Below are positions 1-12,389 of a stretch of DNA of 64,000 nucleotides, in pieces. Position numbers and translations under genes: made by a program. Under the pieces are notes generated by a model. The model was given only the letters and a program-made list of their open reading frames with translations, did no database searches and was not told the DNA's origin. The DNA lies in contig OY783207.1 in NCBI GenBank assembly GCA_963678705.1, positions 1,426,001 to 1,490,000 on the forward strand, written 5' to 3'. Numbering within the stretch: the stretch's first letter is position 1; each line of letters begins with the position of its first letter. The DNA is from Panorpa germanica. Taxonomy: Eukaryota > Arthropoda > Insecta > Mecoptera > Panorpidae.

Positions 1-614
1 ATCCAGATGCGCTTTTATTTGATTTTAACAAAATTAAGCAAGAATTACGCCTGCGTATGTGTGTACTCGCATAACTCATATTACACAAGTCACAATCACA
101 AGTTTCTCATATTTCTAATAACATGTATTAAAATCTCTTTCATGTAAAAACAATATTGACTTTTGTGTTATACAATATCATTTTAAAATAACAGATCTTT
201 AACAATATTGCCAACAAGTGGTGTACGAAATTCAATTCATTCAATACGCCTACAAATATTAATCAAAATTGTTGTGATTAAATATTGGTTTATTATTAAT
301 ATGGAAACCCAATTGCTTTGTAAATATTTTATCTCCAGTCTTACTCATAATTATATTCCATAAATATTTGTGCTGAAATCATAAATTCTTTATATGTAAA
401 ACATAATACAAAGGTTTGAATTTGTTACCATTCCATTCTCGTCCCATATCAAAACATGCTAGAAACATCTGTTATTGAATTTCATTCCAATTAAATTGCT
501 TTGGTTTGGGTTTGTTTGTACTTGTATATTGAATTTCAAAAGTTCAAAGTTCATTGAACATTTTTGTAATTGTTAAAACAATATTCATAAGCACGTGCAG
601 GGTTCACCAGCGTA
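1..614. other. AT-rich intergenic DNA, no gene seen
   Basis: No reading frame with recognisable protein character and no RNA gene is visible. The only open frame is a 60-codon one that runs into the MITE starting at 615. Confidence 0.6.
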
Positions 615-1262
615 ATGGGTTTGTGTCCTATGTCTTAATTTCTATAAAAGTGTACTATATATTGATATTGTTGGTTACTAGAACCTCAAATGTCCAATTA
701 TTTTTTAATAACTCCTTATTTGTTAGAAGATATTAACAATTAAAAAAGTCATTTTGTCTCTTTAATTATTAAAGGGATTCAACGTTGTACACATTCCAAG
801 TGCATGTGACATCACAATCCTTGTGTAAGGTTACCAACCTTACAGCTCATAAATCTCTGCTATATGTATCTATATATTAAAATATCAAATATTATTTACA
901 GCTATTTCAAGGAACAATCAAATTTCAATACTATTATGACTGCCTTAGCAGGGTTAAATAAAATAAAAACTTATTATTCTTATTGAGTATTATTTGACTT
1001 GAGTATTTGACTACCAACAGCTACAGAACATTACCACAGCACTGACCTACTCAACAAATAACTGACGTTAAAATGCATTTCACGTCATACAAATATGGCC
1101 GACCATTTCTAGCGCTAAACCTATAATTTAAACTTTTAATTGCTATATCTCCGTCAATATTTAGATATTTAATAAAATAGACACGGCAATACACATTTAT
1201 TAACATCAATTTCAATCAACAATTGAAAAATCGACCACTAAAAAATGAGGACACAAGCCCAT
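615..1262 (+). mobile_element. Family A MITE, copy 1 (complete)
   Basis: Non-coding element of about 650 bp. The left end reads ATGGGTTTGTGTCCT and the right end AGGACACAAGCCCAT, a 15-bp terminal inverted repeat with one mismatch. Each end abuts TA, as expected for a TA target duplication of the Tc1/mariner type. The interior matches the other A copies throughout (for example 'gtgtactatatattgata' near the left end and 'tgaaaaatcgaccactaaaa' near the right). No transposase is encoded. Confidence 0.85.
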
Positions 1263-1280
1263 TAACTTAACTTAAAATTT

Positions 1281-1408
1281 AACCGCAGATTGTTTGTTGC
1301 TTCAAGAGAGTTATCAGAGGATGATTCAGTATTTCAATCAGTTTTAAAAGAATATTACGTCTATGCATTGTGCACTACAAGAAAGTGTACAATAAGCGGT
1401 AAATGACG
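1281..1408 (+). pseudogene. PIF/Harbinger transposase scrap
   Basis: Begins 18 bp after MITE A1. Translation gives residues like NRRLFVASRELSEDDSVFQSV, then KEYYVYA. This is the segment just after the 'WLHPY' motif in the better copy at 11.6-11.9 kb. The two copies share most bases but differ by small indels, and neither is intact. Assignment to the HARBI1-like family is by recognition of the N-terminal pattern (basic tract, Y/W-HP, RLFxxARELxxD). Confidence 0.55.
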
Positions 1409-1420
1409 AAACTTTATTTA

Positions 1421-1752
1421 TTTAAGAAGATGCTTACGTTTTCAATAAAGACCTTACGTAATAGCTTTATGGTGTATAGGTTCGTTGTCAAATTATTTCA
1501 TTTAGTTGTGTATAGGTATTGTCACAACATTAATCGTGCGTCACGTCATTGACACCGACTAAAACCACAAGGTCTCTGACCAAGTTCAAGGCTACAGATA
1601 TTCTAATATTTGTAACAATTATTTGCATTATACGTGTTTAAAATATTCTGCGTTAAAAAGAGGCCAACCGTGCCATTTTGGGTAAGCATGAATTGTTTTG
1701 TTTCATCAATTTCGGGTTCGTAGGAGAATGGGACGCCTTCTGTAAAAAAAGA
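1421..1752. other. Intergenic, no gene seen
   Basis: About 330 bp between the transposase scrap and repeat B1. I see no coding or RNA signal in it. Confidence 0.5.
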
Positions 1753-2055
1753 AAGACAGCGTTATCTGCAGGAACTTATCAACTAGTGAAATCATTTTGG
1801 TTTTTCGATTTCAGAAAATCCAGTGATGAGTTATGAGTGGCACCGCAATGTTACTTTTTTTTGTGACGTCTGCGGAGATTCGCTGTCAATGCCTCATTTC
1901 TTGATATTTATTTATGAAAATTTCACAAAGTATTCTTCAAATGTTATTTTATCATGTAGTAATTATAGAAATAATTATATATTAACCGTGTCGTCAAAAA
2001 ACATTATCGAAAATATGCTTCTTTTTTATCGTTTTGGCCTTACCCCCTCTTAAAC
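1753..2055 (+). repeat. Family B repeat, copy 1 (right half only)
   Basis: Matches the right half of family B: 'ggcaccgcaatgttac', 'gtgacgtctgcggagatt' and 'catttcttgatattta' occur in the same order in B2-B5. It ends in the C-rich run 'cttaccccctcttaaac'. The left part found in B3 and B4 is missing. The open frame across it exists only because the repeat is open in that frame. Confidence 0.75.
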
Positions 2056-2640
2056 TGTGTTTTATAAACAATGTTTATATTACAATATAGCGTCGTTATT
2101 TTACTTTCTGACCTCCTAATATAGATCGGAAGTTGAAAAAGTAATTTGTTACCAACATTATTATAAATAATTTAAAAAGTAATTTAATTCCATACTACAA
2201 TTCACGTATTATTCCGTCATTTAATACAAAACAATGAAATAAATGAATATATTATCATATAAATGAAGCAAATACAAGAATTTCGTTACATGGTTCCTAT
2301 CTATTCATATGATGAAAATTCCTTGTATTTATAAAAGTGTGTATGTATTATGTTTATCTTTCTGAATAATACAAAGCGTAACATATATTTGTGACGTCAC
2401 AGTTGTCAACCGTCGGCATTCAACCGAATGAATAGTGTTCATTACTTGAATGAATCAAATCGGGAAATGTCAATGTCATTAGTACCCGATACCCGGACCT
2501 TTACAACCGGGAATCGAATCGTTTGAGATTCTAACTATATTCATCTCTTTTCATCAACTGACAATCATTAGGCAGTCTAGAATGTCTCAAGCTCGTCTTT
2601 AACTGTAACACACCCACCGACATAACCCTAACATTAAATT
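2056..2640. other. Intergenic, no gene seen
   Basis: Mostly AT-rich. It contains a palindromic CRE-like octamer TGACGTCA near 2393-2400. At 2490-2530, the minus strand reads GATTCGATTCCCGG, which resembles a tRNA B box. Neither is tied to a gene. Confidence 0.45.
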
Positions 2641-3078
2641 CAATTGTTTACTTTATAAATATTTTTCGAATAATATTGCTGTCTCTTTCTTTTATGTATG
2701 AAATTTTAAAATAAAACTATGCACTGCTCTAACACATTACAATAATTTTTCTTTAAAATGAAACATTTCAAAATAATTAATAGAATTTGATCTCGCACGT
2801 GTTTAAACAAAAACAAAACACTGATGCGTTGCCATAGTTACATAAATTATTTATTTAATAAATATTTTTGTTATAATATTGCTGTCTCTTACTTTTACAT
2901 ATACATTTTTTAAATAAAACTATGCACTGCTCTAACACATTACAATAATTTTTCTCTAAAATGAAACATTGCAAAATAATTATACATCGAACTTGAGATT
3001 GTTTATAGTTGGTGTGGTACGCAGGTGTCCAAACATAAACAAAACACCAATGCGTTGTTGCCATGGTTACATAATTAA
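2641..3078. repeat. Tandem duplication of a ~210-bp unit
   Basis: Two direct copies, about 2641-2848 and 2851-3078. Both carry 'actatgcactgctctaacac', 'attacaataatttttct' and an end with 'tgcgttg' followed by 'gccat(g/a)gttacata'. They differ by substitutions and short indels. The end of the second unit (GTTGCCATGGTTAC) resembles an RFX X-box. No protein is encoded. Confidence 0.75.
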
Positions 3079-3913
3079 AATTGTAGTAATGTTTAAATAA
3101 ATTTACAATGTTGCACGATCAAAATATTTAAAGATGAATAATTGCAATAAATTTAATTATCAATAATTTTGACTCAAAGTAAATAAATAAAATAATTGTT
3201 TAGTATCTATATACAATTTATAGTTCCACTAAAATTGAGAGCAATTTGTGTAGGTCGATATGCTTATACTTAATAGATGTTATATGTTCCGAAATGAGTT
3301 GATCTTATCACAGAAAGAAATTAAACTAAAAGGATTCGTAGAAAATAAGCTGTAGTTCCAAGAAATGGTAGATATTGGCGTAAGTAATAAAACCTCTTAT
3401 ATAAATGGCCTGGAATCAAGGGATAAAACTACTTTTGGGAATCTAAAAACTCCTGGATAGTTAATTAAGAAATAAATACAATTTCCATTGTTTGTTTTTG
3501 CAATTAATGTTTAAAACTACAATACTTAAAATAAATAACAAATTTAGAATGTTTAAATAAGAAAAATAAACAACTAAGACATATTTTTAATGTGATTTCT
3601 TCACTTTGTTTTAATTCGTCAGCTATTGTTCAAAATTCCACATACTTTATCACTTTCACCATTGTTATTAATATACTTCTATAAAATAGTCATTTTCATT
3701 TACAATTGTTTTTATAAATCTTCACATAGATTAATTTTTCTACGTTCAAAAAGTGTTGAATATTTACTAGATTATGTTTATTGAATCAACTAAACGCTGA
3801 GTCACTTTAGAGCTGTGCTAAAAGGTTAACAATGACGTATAATTTATTACAATTCAAACGACAAGTGACGTCACTATGAACCGGATATTGACGATGATCA
3901 TTTACATCTTCAA
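3079..3913. other. Intergenic, no gene seen
   Basis: AT-rich with no recognisable coding or RNA sequence. A CRE-like TGACGTCA lies near 3866. Confidence 0.5.
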
Positions 3914-4499
3914 AGTGTACTATATATTGATAAAGTGGGTTACTAGAATTTCAAATGTTCAATTACTTTTTAGTTACTCCTTATATGTTAAGAGATATTA
4001 ACAATTAAAAAAGTCATTTTGTCTCTTTAATTATTAAAGGGATTCAACGTTGTACACATTCCAAGTGCATGTGACATCACAATCGTTACCAGCTTATAAA
4101 TCTCTGCTATATGTATTTATATAACAAAATATCAAATATTATTTACAGCTATTTCAAGGAACAATAAAATTCCAATATTATGTCTGCCGTAACAGGGTTA
4201 AATAAAATAAAAACTTATTATTATTTGATTTGACTTGATTATTTTACTACCAACAGCTACAGAATATTACCACAGCACTGACCTACTCAACAAATAACTG
4301 ACGTTAAAATGCATTTCACGTCATACAAATATGGCGGACCATTTCTAGCGCTAAAACTACAATTCAATTTTTTAATTGCTATATCTCCGTTAACATTTAG
4401 ATATTTCATAAAATAGACACGCCAATACACATTTATTAACATCAATTTCAATCAACAATTGAAAAATCGATCAGTAAATAATGAGGACACAAGCCCATT
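3914..4499 (+). mobile_element. Family A MITE, copy 2 (left-truncated)
   Basis: Begins inside the element at 'agtgtactatatattgata'; the first ~30 bp with the left inverted end are missing. It continues to an intact right end, AGGACACAAGCCCAT. The sequence 'ttaccaaccttac', present in other copies, is deleted here. Confidence 0.85.
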
Positions 4500-6136
4500 G
4501 TATTTAAAAATATAGAGAAGAAATAGGACAAATAGAACAAATATATATATGTGCTTTAAGATTATGATTTTAAAATATATTTTTTATACTTTAAAAATGC
4601 AATCCGGATAATAAATAAAAGTCTTCATATTCCTCTAAAGCAATACCAAACAAAGACTTACACACAAAATATGCATAACTATATTTTTCAAGACCATTTA
4701 TTGATATCATCAGATACACATTCTTAAAAACGAGATAAGTGATGAGACAGCTCAACTGGCAGTACAGGCTTCTAGCTGGATATCACCCAATATGATTTAC
4801 GATCTCTTTTTAATCATTCCTTAGACGTTATTCATGCGCCAATAATAACAGATTACTGTTTAATTAATCAATAAATTATGCCTTTCATCAAATTTTTTAT
4901 AAACATAAATTCAGCGTTGTGAAATATGAACTAACTACATGAAGTATAATACAAATCTAAAAATATAAGTACATCTGTGTGTACCGTTCAAGGTCATCAG
5001 CCTACGCGTTGTTTAACCGGGTTTAAAGTTTAGTCTTATTGTGACTTTATATTCAAGAAATTGCAAGGAATCTACTTAATCTCTATGCCGAATTAATTCG
5101 CTCGAAGAAATATTCACCGTGCGTTCCCACCACAACGCACGTAGCTGCTCAATATAACTGCTATGGAATATGCGACTAGTGCGTGAGGCAGAAGATACTC
5201 AGTGCAAACTATATGACGAATCTGGCGTTGACCGTACGGCGCACGAGACTGAAGATTTCCGGGGCTTGCTGATATAACATGACATGACCATTTGACCATT
5301 TCGCCGCGAATATAAGCTAGTAAAAGGCTCGATCATCAAATCAGATAGAATGGCTCTTAAAAAGTATTGACTATAAGTAATAATAAATAAATATTCCATG
5401 TCTTTGAACCATAATATTCTTGGGTATATGAACAAGATATTATAAGATAATGAACTCATTAAAAAAAGAAGTAAACAAAGTGTTCACATTCTATAAGATT
5501 GTGAATTTAATTATCGTTATATGACTTACATCAACCAACGCTTGTTAAACGACATAAAAAGTCGATCCATGTGAATTTACTGCGTGTTAAACAAGCCCGG
5601 TACACAATGCTAAATATATTTTATACCACTCGTAAAAATACTACTGTAGAAAATAAATTTGAATAGTTAATTTTAAACTAATATTGTTTTCTTTTTCTTT
5701 TAGGTAAGTGAATTAGATTAAACTTCTACAGGACAAGCTTGCTTTCGTTCAGTACGTATGCATTTTTAATTTATTATCTACTTGCATTTAGCTTAGGTTG
5801 TATTATGGAAAAAACCACACGGTATTTTTACCACAATTCTGTAACACATGGAATTATATAAATGTAAACGCACTAGCGATTTAGAATTCGCGCGGAAAGA
5901 TGCGGATTTATTTCCGCTACAGTTGTCACAAGTGTTAGTTAATTTGTGTAGTTAAATTTAAGTATAAAACTACATCATTCTATCGACTCTCATTACCTTT
6001 AACTAAGAATGTTAACTAACCTTTGCGAAAACTATGGTTACAATTTCAGTATGAAATGATTCTAAGCGATGGTTAGTAATTTCCTTGATCATACGACGTC
6101 TCTAAATGCAAGACAGTCAATAGACTAGATTTAAAA
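4500..6136. other. Intergenic, no gene seen
   Basis: Overlapping minus-strand frames at 5114-5459 carry no recognisable motif and are not supported by splice-linked neighbours. The more GC-balanced stretch 5100-5300 could be a diverged transposon relic, but I cannot assign it. Confidence 0.4.
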
Positions 6137-6897
6137 TTGGCAGAGAATGTAATAAATACACTTTTACGACCAATTTGGGTCTCAGATTCCGAATATTTTA
6201 TTTGCCAGCTTCAATTAGGTCTCCATCTAAAAAAAATGACATGTAATGAAATCAATCTGATAGAGACTTCAATTTGTGTTGGTAAATCATTGCTTTTACA
6301 CCTAGATAGGAGGCTTACTTAGAAGAAGCACATATTTACTAAAAGAAAGCAACTAGGTCTACAACTGCGGAAGATGTACTGGCTGATAGGACGGAAGTCA
6401 CAACTTAGCACAGAAAACAAACTCCCACTCTACAAAACCATACTTAAACCGGTATGGTCATATGGTATACAACTATGGGGTACTGCATCTACCTCAAATA
6501 TTGAGATAATCCAAAAATTTCAGTCCAAAATGCTAAGGATTGTCACGAATGCACCATGGTTTATAAGTAATCACATAATACATCGGGACCTGGATATACC
6601 CACAGTAAAAGAAGAAATAGTGCTTAGAACCAATGTGTACAAGGAGAGAATAATAGAACATCCAAACAATTTGGCCAGGTGTCTAATGTCCAATATTTCC
6701 ACAATACGCAGACTGAAAAAGAAGGTACCTCAGGGCCTACTAGCCAAATAAACAGAATCTAGGATCTATTAAAATTGAGGGATGAGTCGATGGGCACATC
6801 CCGCGCAAGACATTTTATTTTATTTTGACATACCTATCACTGAATGTCCTATAAGCGGGACAGATTGTAATAATCTTTAGTAATCAAAAAAAAAATC
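6137..6897 (+). pseudogene. Jockey-like LINE, 5'-truncated 3' end with poly(A)
   Basis: The C-terminal part of a non-LTR reverse transcriptase. An in-frame stop and frame damage separate 'LHLDRRLT' (6137-6322) from a 125-codon frame at 6374-6751, which carries YWLIGRKSQLS, YKTILKPVWSYGIQLWG and HRDLDIPTVKEEI. These are the typical segments just after the RT thumb in jockey-clade elements. A ~120-bp 3' UTR follows the stop, then an A-rich tail at about 6887-6897. The 3' part recurs at 58.08-58.35 kb. It is a dead copy: no catalytic YADD region and no endonuclease. Confidence 0.85.
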
Positions 6898-7747
6898 ATT
6901 GCTTTTAATGGGAAAAATACTTCACTTAAACAGTTTTATCAACACACAAAATTCAGATTTTTCCATTGTTTTGAACATTACAAAAGTATAGTCACTAAAA
7001 CCTCTGTTATTTTTAAACCAACAGTCGGAATGTCATGAAATTTTGACACATATCCTTTGAGGGTTGCTACTATCATATGGATTTGTCCATCTATACATTG
7101 GGCGTGAAGTTGTAAACGAGTTAATAAGCTAGTAAGAATTTGTATCGTGTAAATCTAACTTAGATTATTGACATTACCATCGTCTCTGCCCTCTGCAGTA
7201 TAACGATCCCATTTAGTACAGTATCTCCTTGCAAGTTGCAATGCATCATTCAGCTCTTCATCTGGGACATTACAAAACCATCTGGGATAGCTTTATAGCA
7301 TCCCAGCATGAGTTCTAACAGCGCAGACACTACTAGAATAAAGCAAAAGATTTTTCATTTAAAATTTAAATTACTTATGCATATTTAAATATATCCTTTT
7401 TAATATTTGCAGCTCGGTTTTTAATTGAATGTTGCTCTAGCAAATAACACGACGGCATTAAGTTTTACTTCCCTTTTATTTATGTTCCCGAATGATACTT
7501 TGTGAACCTGCTATATCATACGAGTATATCGAATTTCCAAGTTGATAGATAATAAATTATTAAATGCCTTTTGCCCCTAGCTGCTCGTATTTCTTCATTA
7601 TTTGTCTTTGTTTTATGGTTTTATTTCTATATCCTACGGAAACAAAACTTTTATTATTTAATACATTATTTCTGAGGTATAACAAAGAAAGTTCGAAAAG
7701 TTATAGCGAGATATATGTAAGTCTACACTGTTAAAACTGTGTGTTAA
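6898..7747. other. Intergenic, no gene seen
   Basis: No coding signal recognised. The region 7180-7300 ('gtctctgccctctgcag', 'gggatagctttatagcatcc') has more even base composition and may be a diverged repeat. Confidence 0.45.
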
Positions 7748-8276
7748 GGTGAAACGATACTTGGCCATTTGTGATCGCGAAATATATCTATATTTCCGGC
7801 GATACTATACAGCAAGTTAAATATTATCAAAAAAAACATGTTTCTTTATGTTTAAATCGTTTTATGTAAGTAACTATAAACGCGAATCAAAATCAAAAGC
7901 TGCAATTAGTTAGATAAATAACATTTTGGTACTGTTGGTAAGTCATATAAAAATCATAATAAAGGTTATAGATTTTATGACAAACCATTAGAAATGTTAC
8001 CAGTCATATAAAAATTGGAATTTAATTAGAAAATGTAGCAATATTCATTTTCAAAACTTATTTTTGCGGTTCCAACTCATTAAAAGTCAGTGGAAGAAAG
8101 CTTAAAATGTTTAGATTTTAAGCTTTAGATTTTGATTAGCGTTTGATTAGCGACTTACATAATTTTTAATAAAATGATTTAAACTTAAAAACATGTTTTT
8201 TTTGATAACATTTAAACTGAAGTATAGTATCGTCATCTATATTTCGCGAGAAAAAATGGCCAAGTATCGTTTCACC
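7748..8276. mobile_element. TTAA-flanked element with ~160-bp inverted ends, copy 1
   Basis: Both ends begin GGTGAAACGATACTTGGCCA (read inward), and each is preceded by TTAA (7744-7747 and 8277-8280). The inverted ends stay similar for about 160 bp: both contain GCGAAATATA, ACTATAC and TATCAAAAAAAACATG. Between them a short region resembles coding sequence. Its conserved tail reads YKNWN, SNIHFQ, LFLRFQLIK and SQWKKA-stop in both copies. A TTAA duplication is the hallmark of piggyBac-type insertion, but the end sequence is not a canonical piggyBac end. Confidence 0.75.
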
Positions 8277-8280
8277 TTAA

Positions 8281-10120
8281 TAGTGTCAAATTTTTTTTAA
8301 GAGTGTTGTTATTTATTTCACTATTGTGGGGTTCATTTTGAGTCCACTTGCCATCTGTCAAATTACAAAACACGATGAATTCAACATTATATCTATATTA
8401 TATAAATGCTACGTTTCTATTTAGAAGATTATAAACTCATAGTGACGTCATCCTCATAAACTGTTGCACTAACACATATGTAGAAATAATGAAACGAGTT
8501 GTTGTGTATAAATCGTATAGCGTGTGAAAAATATGAAGATACAAATCTAATATGGTTACTTGAGAGGCATTCCAAATTTATGCCTCATGCCTCATTCAAA
8601 AACTAACAAAAAATATCGCACCAACCTTGCGTGCATGCAGTGGCGGATTTTGCAAACTACTTGCGCAACGAAAACGAAAAACGAGCCGTGTTTCGTGACT
8701 CTGTAGAATTTTTAACAATAACATAATAGGGGATTTTATTGTGTCGTATTATGAGGTATTTGTATGTATGTCATCATCAAAAGCATGCCCTGCGACCAAG
8801 AAACATAGTCGCCCAAAACCATTATCAAATCAGTTTAGTTTCGTTCGTGCCGTATTTGTTGTCTCACTTGTATACACGTGCGTTCTCTCACTAACAACAC
8901 AGTTGCATTCTCATCCAATTCGGGCAAATTCGGTTTTAAGGTTTGCAATCAGTCGACCCATGTGTGGACGGCCAAAAGTTAAGCTCTCAAAATAAAAGAA
9001 AAAAATTAGCATCTGTCTTGGGGGCACTACATTATAATTCTTGACACAGTGTAATATTAGAATATATTTCTATAAAAACTTAAGTTTTAAAAGAAAGTTC
9101 ATAATATTCAAATTCATTCACAAAAATTGTGCCAGTAAGTATCGCGTTAAGATAATCCCAATACTTTCTGTGTACACACATCGTAAACCCATAAATAATA
9201 AAGTCGTGCAGCGGAAACGCAACGACCTTGCAGTACGACAGAAAAAATACGGGTGTATTTGGGTTTATAATTTTCGCAGTAAGAATATTGCATAAAATAT
9301 AACCAACTGACGCTAATGCAACCCTGATGTATACCGTATGTTCAAAATAATACGACTGCAAAAAAGGGTTTTTAAATCTATAAATAGAGGAAGTACAGGC
9401 ACCAATTTATTTATAGCTTATAAATGTAAACAAGTATTGAATAAGGGTATTTAATTTTAAGTTTTATGCTTAGATGTAAACAAAGTGATTTTAGTAGGTG
9501 TTCGTTGGATTTTAAGACCTGTTGTTGTTTGGAACGTATGTTACATTACAAGTATATGTATGTCCAATGACTCCAACATGCGACATTCATTTAATAAACT
9601 CATAAAACTATAAGTCGCTAGTAGTAATAAAGGGAACGCCTTTTTACTATTACTACATGTAATAAAATGTATATTACCATATACTACATGCAATTTATAT
9701 TAAAAAAAGTATCATTAAGGACACACCTTGTGTGACGTAATACCTTCATCCGTAAAGTTATGACGTGCTGTCAACCGTCGCAATTTAAAACAAAATATAA
9801 ATAGAAAAATGTCACATCACAGAATCTATCTAACTAACTCATGGTCGCATCACCATGTCACGTGACGTCACGCCACGCACGTCACGGTAATGTTCTGCCT
9901 GTCTGGAGATTGTGGAATAATAAAGATAAAGATAAGGTCGAATAATTTGGAGGAGGATAGGATATATAATAGAAGTTCACTTCCGGAAACATTGGAAAAA
10001 ACAATAAAGAATATCAACTAGAAATTAAAGTGGTTGCTACTATAATAATAATTTAACTACCAGTTTATTTAAAAAAAATGTTTACCTCAGAAATGATGGG
10101 ACCCTGTACCTTGAAGAAAT
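8281..10120. other. Intergenic, no gene established
   Basis: Open frames at 8741-8995 (+) and 9041-9361 (both strands) show no domain, no codon bias I can see and no splice partners. A cluster of ACGT-core palindromes (TCACGTGACGTCACG, near 9857-9875) stands out. Otherwise nothing. Confidence 0.45.
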
Positions 10121-10705
10121 GGGGGGGGGAGGTGTAATTACTACATGATAAAATGACATTTGAAGAATACTTTGTAAAATATATATAAATAAATATCAAG
10201 AAATGAGGCATTGACAGAGAATCTCCGTAGACGTCACAAAAAAGTAACATTGCGGTGCCACTTATAACTCATTTCTGGATTTTCTGAAATCGAAAAACCA
10301 AAAAGATTTCATTAGTTGATAAGTTTCTGCAGGTAACGCTGTCGAGTTTTTCTTTTTTTTATTGATTTTTCAATATTTTACAGCACTTACGATTTTTCAT
10401 GAAAAAAATCAGAAACTTTGTTATTTTAAAATTCGTTAAAATAAAAAAACTCTACAGCGTTACCTCGGCGTTTATGTAAAGAAAGAGTGTGTAAAATTTC
10501 AGAAGAATCGGTTCAGAACATTTTGAGCTAGAGAGGGCACCGACTCTGAAAAAGCTATGTGTGAGAAAACGCATTTAAAAGTTTCAAAGTAAGATGAAAC
10601 CAGACCAGAGCGGTGAAGACTTAAAACTCTATCTCTCCGACAGTTTTACGCCAATCGACTTCAAATTTTTACACAATAAACTTAATATGTTGTACAAAAC
10701 CTTAC
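10121..10705 (-). repeat. Family B repeat, copy 2
   Basis: Full-length or nearly so, in reverse orientation. It starts at a run of nine G (the C-run end on the other strand) and ends with 'cacaataaacttaatatg' near 10.70 kb. It shares 'aacattgcggtgccac', 'aaatcgaaaaaccaaaa' and 'ctctccgacagttttac' with B3-B5. Confidence 0.8.
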
Positions 10706-11615
10706 CACGTAAGACTCACTTAATTCCCATCTCTAATCTTGATATATCATATAAATAACCGCTTTGTTTTAATGGAGCTTTTTAAAATGTAATGTCTTTT
10801 ATAACAACACATTTACTGCAATCTTGTGCGCAAGATCTCTTTTGCTTTGTTGTGAAATTAGCTCCGTAAAATTGTTCCTTGTATATGATGTTTAACATAA
10901 CCTCAAAACTAATACATGATTTAACAAGCGGTGTTATAACAAGTATAACCGGAATATCAAAATGTTATTTCATTGACTGATCATTCGTACATTTCAATGG
11001 CACTTGAAAGAAAGTAATGCATACATTTCCTGTATGCTATGTTTTGAGTCATGCATTCTATACCGATTAACAAGCATTCAATAAATGCTAACATGAAATT
11101 AGTCACCAATAAGGAAAATTTATAAATCAAGTCAATATGCAATAACATAGACACTGCAGGTATTTCTATAATTCTAACAAGTTCATAAATATTTATAAAT
11201 TAGCTAGATTATTCCTTATTAATGGCAAGCAACTAGAAGTATATATAGATAAATTTTGTGAAACAATTTATGCGTCGGACTAGGAGTTCTAAGAAACTTT
11301 GTAACTATTTATAAAGTTGAATGAATCGACACTGTATTGTATTCTGTTTTATCAATAACTAATTTATTGAAATACACTTTAATTAGGTAATACAGTCTTA
11401 CAAAGAGCGCCACGCCGTAGGGTTTTCAACATATATAGGTTTAATGGTTTAAAATATATATTTCCTTAATATAAGACTTATCTTATATGTAGTGTTATTG
11501 TTATTGACGGCGTCGTTTTAATAGTGATGTCTGGTGGATTGTATTATCACTTGCCGAAAGGTCTTGTCCACGTAACGTTATACAAGCTATAGGGTCATTT
11601 CTCTGAAGTTTAGCA
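10706..11615. other. Intergenic, no gene seen
   Basis: AT-rich with no recognisable coding sequence. Confidence 0.5.
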
Positions 11616-11633
11616 TTGAGAAAGCCAGGGAAA

Positions 11634-11910
11634 ATGTCAAGTGATAAAGAAGATGTGATTATATCATACGCTTTTATTAGAAGACGACGAATCAGACGTA
11701 GAATGTATTGGCTTCATCCATACATCGAAACGAACATTAACCGGAGATTGTTTGTTGCTGCAAGAGAGTTATCAAAGGATGATTCAGTATTCCAATCAGT
11801 ATACGAACAAAATTGACTATCGTTTTTAAAAGAATATTACGTCTATGCAACGTTGCAGCTCCGTTTAAATGCAAGCTACAAGAAACCGTACAACAAGCGG
11901 TAAATGACGC
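11634..11910 (+). pseudogene. PIF/Harbinger (HARBI1-like) transposase N-terminal remnant
   Basis: A 61-codon frame from an ATG at 11634. It begins MSSDKEDVI, has a basic tract RRRRIRRRMYW, then LHPYIETNINRRLFVAAREL and SKDDSVFQSV, ending at a stop at 11816. After a frame disturbance, homology to the copy at 1281-1408 continues (KEYYVYA) to about 11910. The layout (acidic N-terminus, arginine/lysine run, WxHP, RLFxxAREL) fits the start of PIF/Harbinger DDE transposases of insects. The DDE catalytic region is absent, so this is a fragment, not a domesticated gene as far as the sequence shows. Confidence 0.65.
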
Positions 11911-12389
11911 AAATTCATACGTATGTATCTTATAAAATCAGAAGTTTACAGTTTTTAGAAAAAGTACAAAAGTTACATTTACTGTTCATAATTAAAAGAA
12001 GTGTCTGGCGAACAAAAGGCACAAGAAATCTTTTCTTTCTGTTTATACAAATGCAGAATGCACAATGTCAAACGCATTGTTAAAATAGCAGTGTATTGTT
12101 ATGTAGGATTGTAGCAACATGCAGTTCTCAGGCTGGAATACGAGAATACTAGAAAAAATGTGTCATTGTTTATTTTTGCATTAAATCTCTGTGCATATGA
12201 GTATTATGTTACATTGCTTTATCACATTTCTCGGTTGTTATTACAAACAACTCTACATGCTTTGTGCTTTGTTTGTATATATTCCGGACATGCAACTGCA
12301 TATTTATAAAAGTACATTTCTTGTTTGTAACAGGTGCCATCTATGAGAACGTAGCACGAACTTAAGTGACATCTGTCAGTGGGCTCATT
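11911..12389. other. Intergenic, no gene seen
   Basis: Nothing recognisable between the transposase remnant and MITE A3. Confidence 0.5.

Noticed and set aside
554-736. Short ORFs with '[12 protein letters not shown]...NNSLYVKRY' at 554-736, 12808-12996 and 63470-63685
   Set aside because: The repeated peptide comes from translating the left end of MITE family A; it is open by chance in each copy and has no start or domain in common with a gene.
1823-2053. ORFs with 'FFCDVCGDSLSMPHFLIF' at 1823-2053, 10065-10250 and 15131-15394
   Set aside because: Same family B repeat read in the same frame; the two Cys look zinc-finger-like but copies differ by frameshifts, as expected for non-coding DNA.
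8741-8995. 84-codon + frame with a hydrophobic centre (signal-like)
   Set aside because: Starts at a non-ATG codon, no homology recognised, no splice partners; not supported as a gene.
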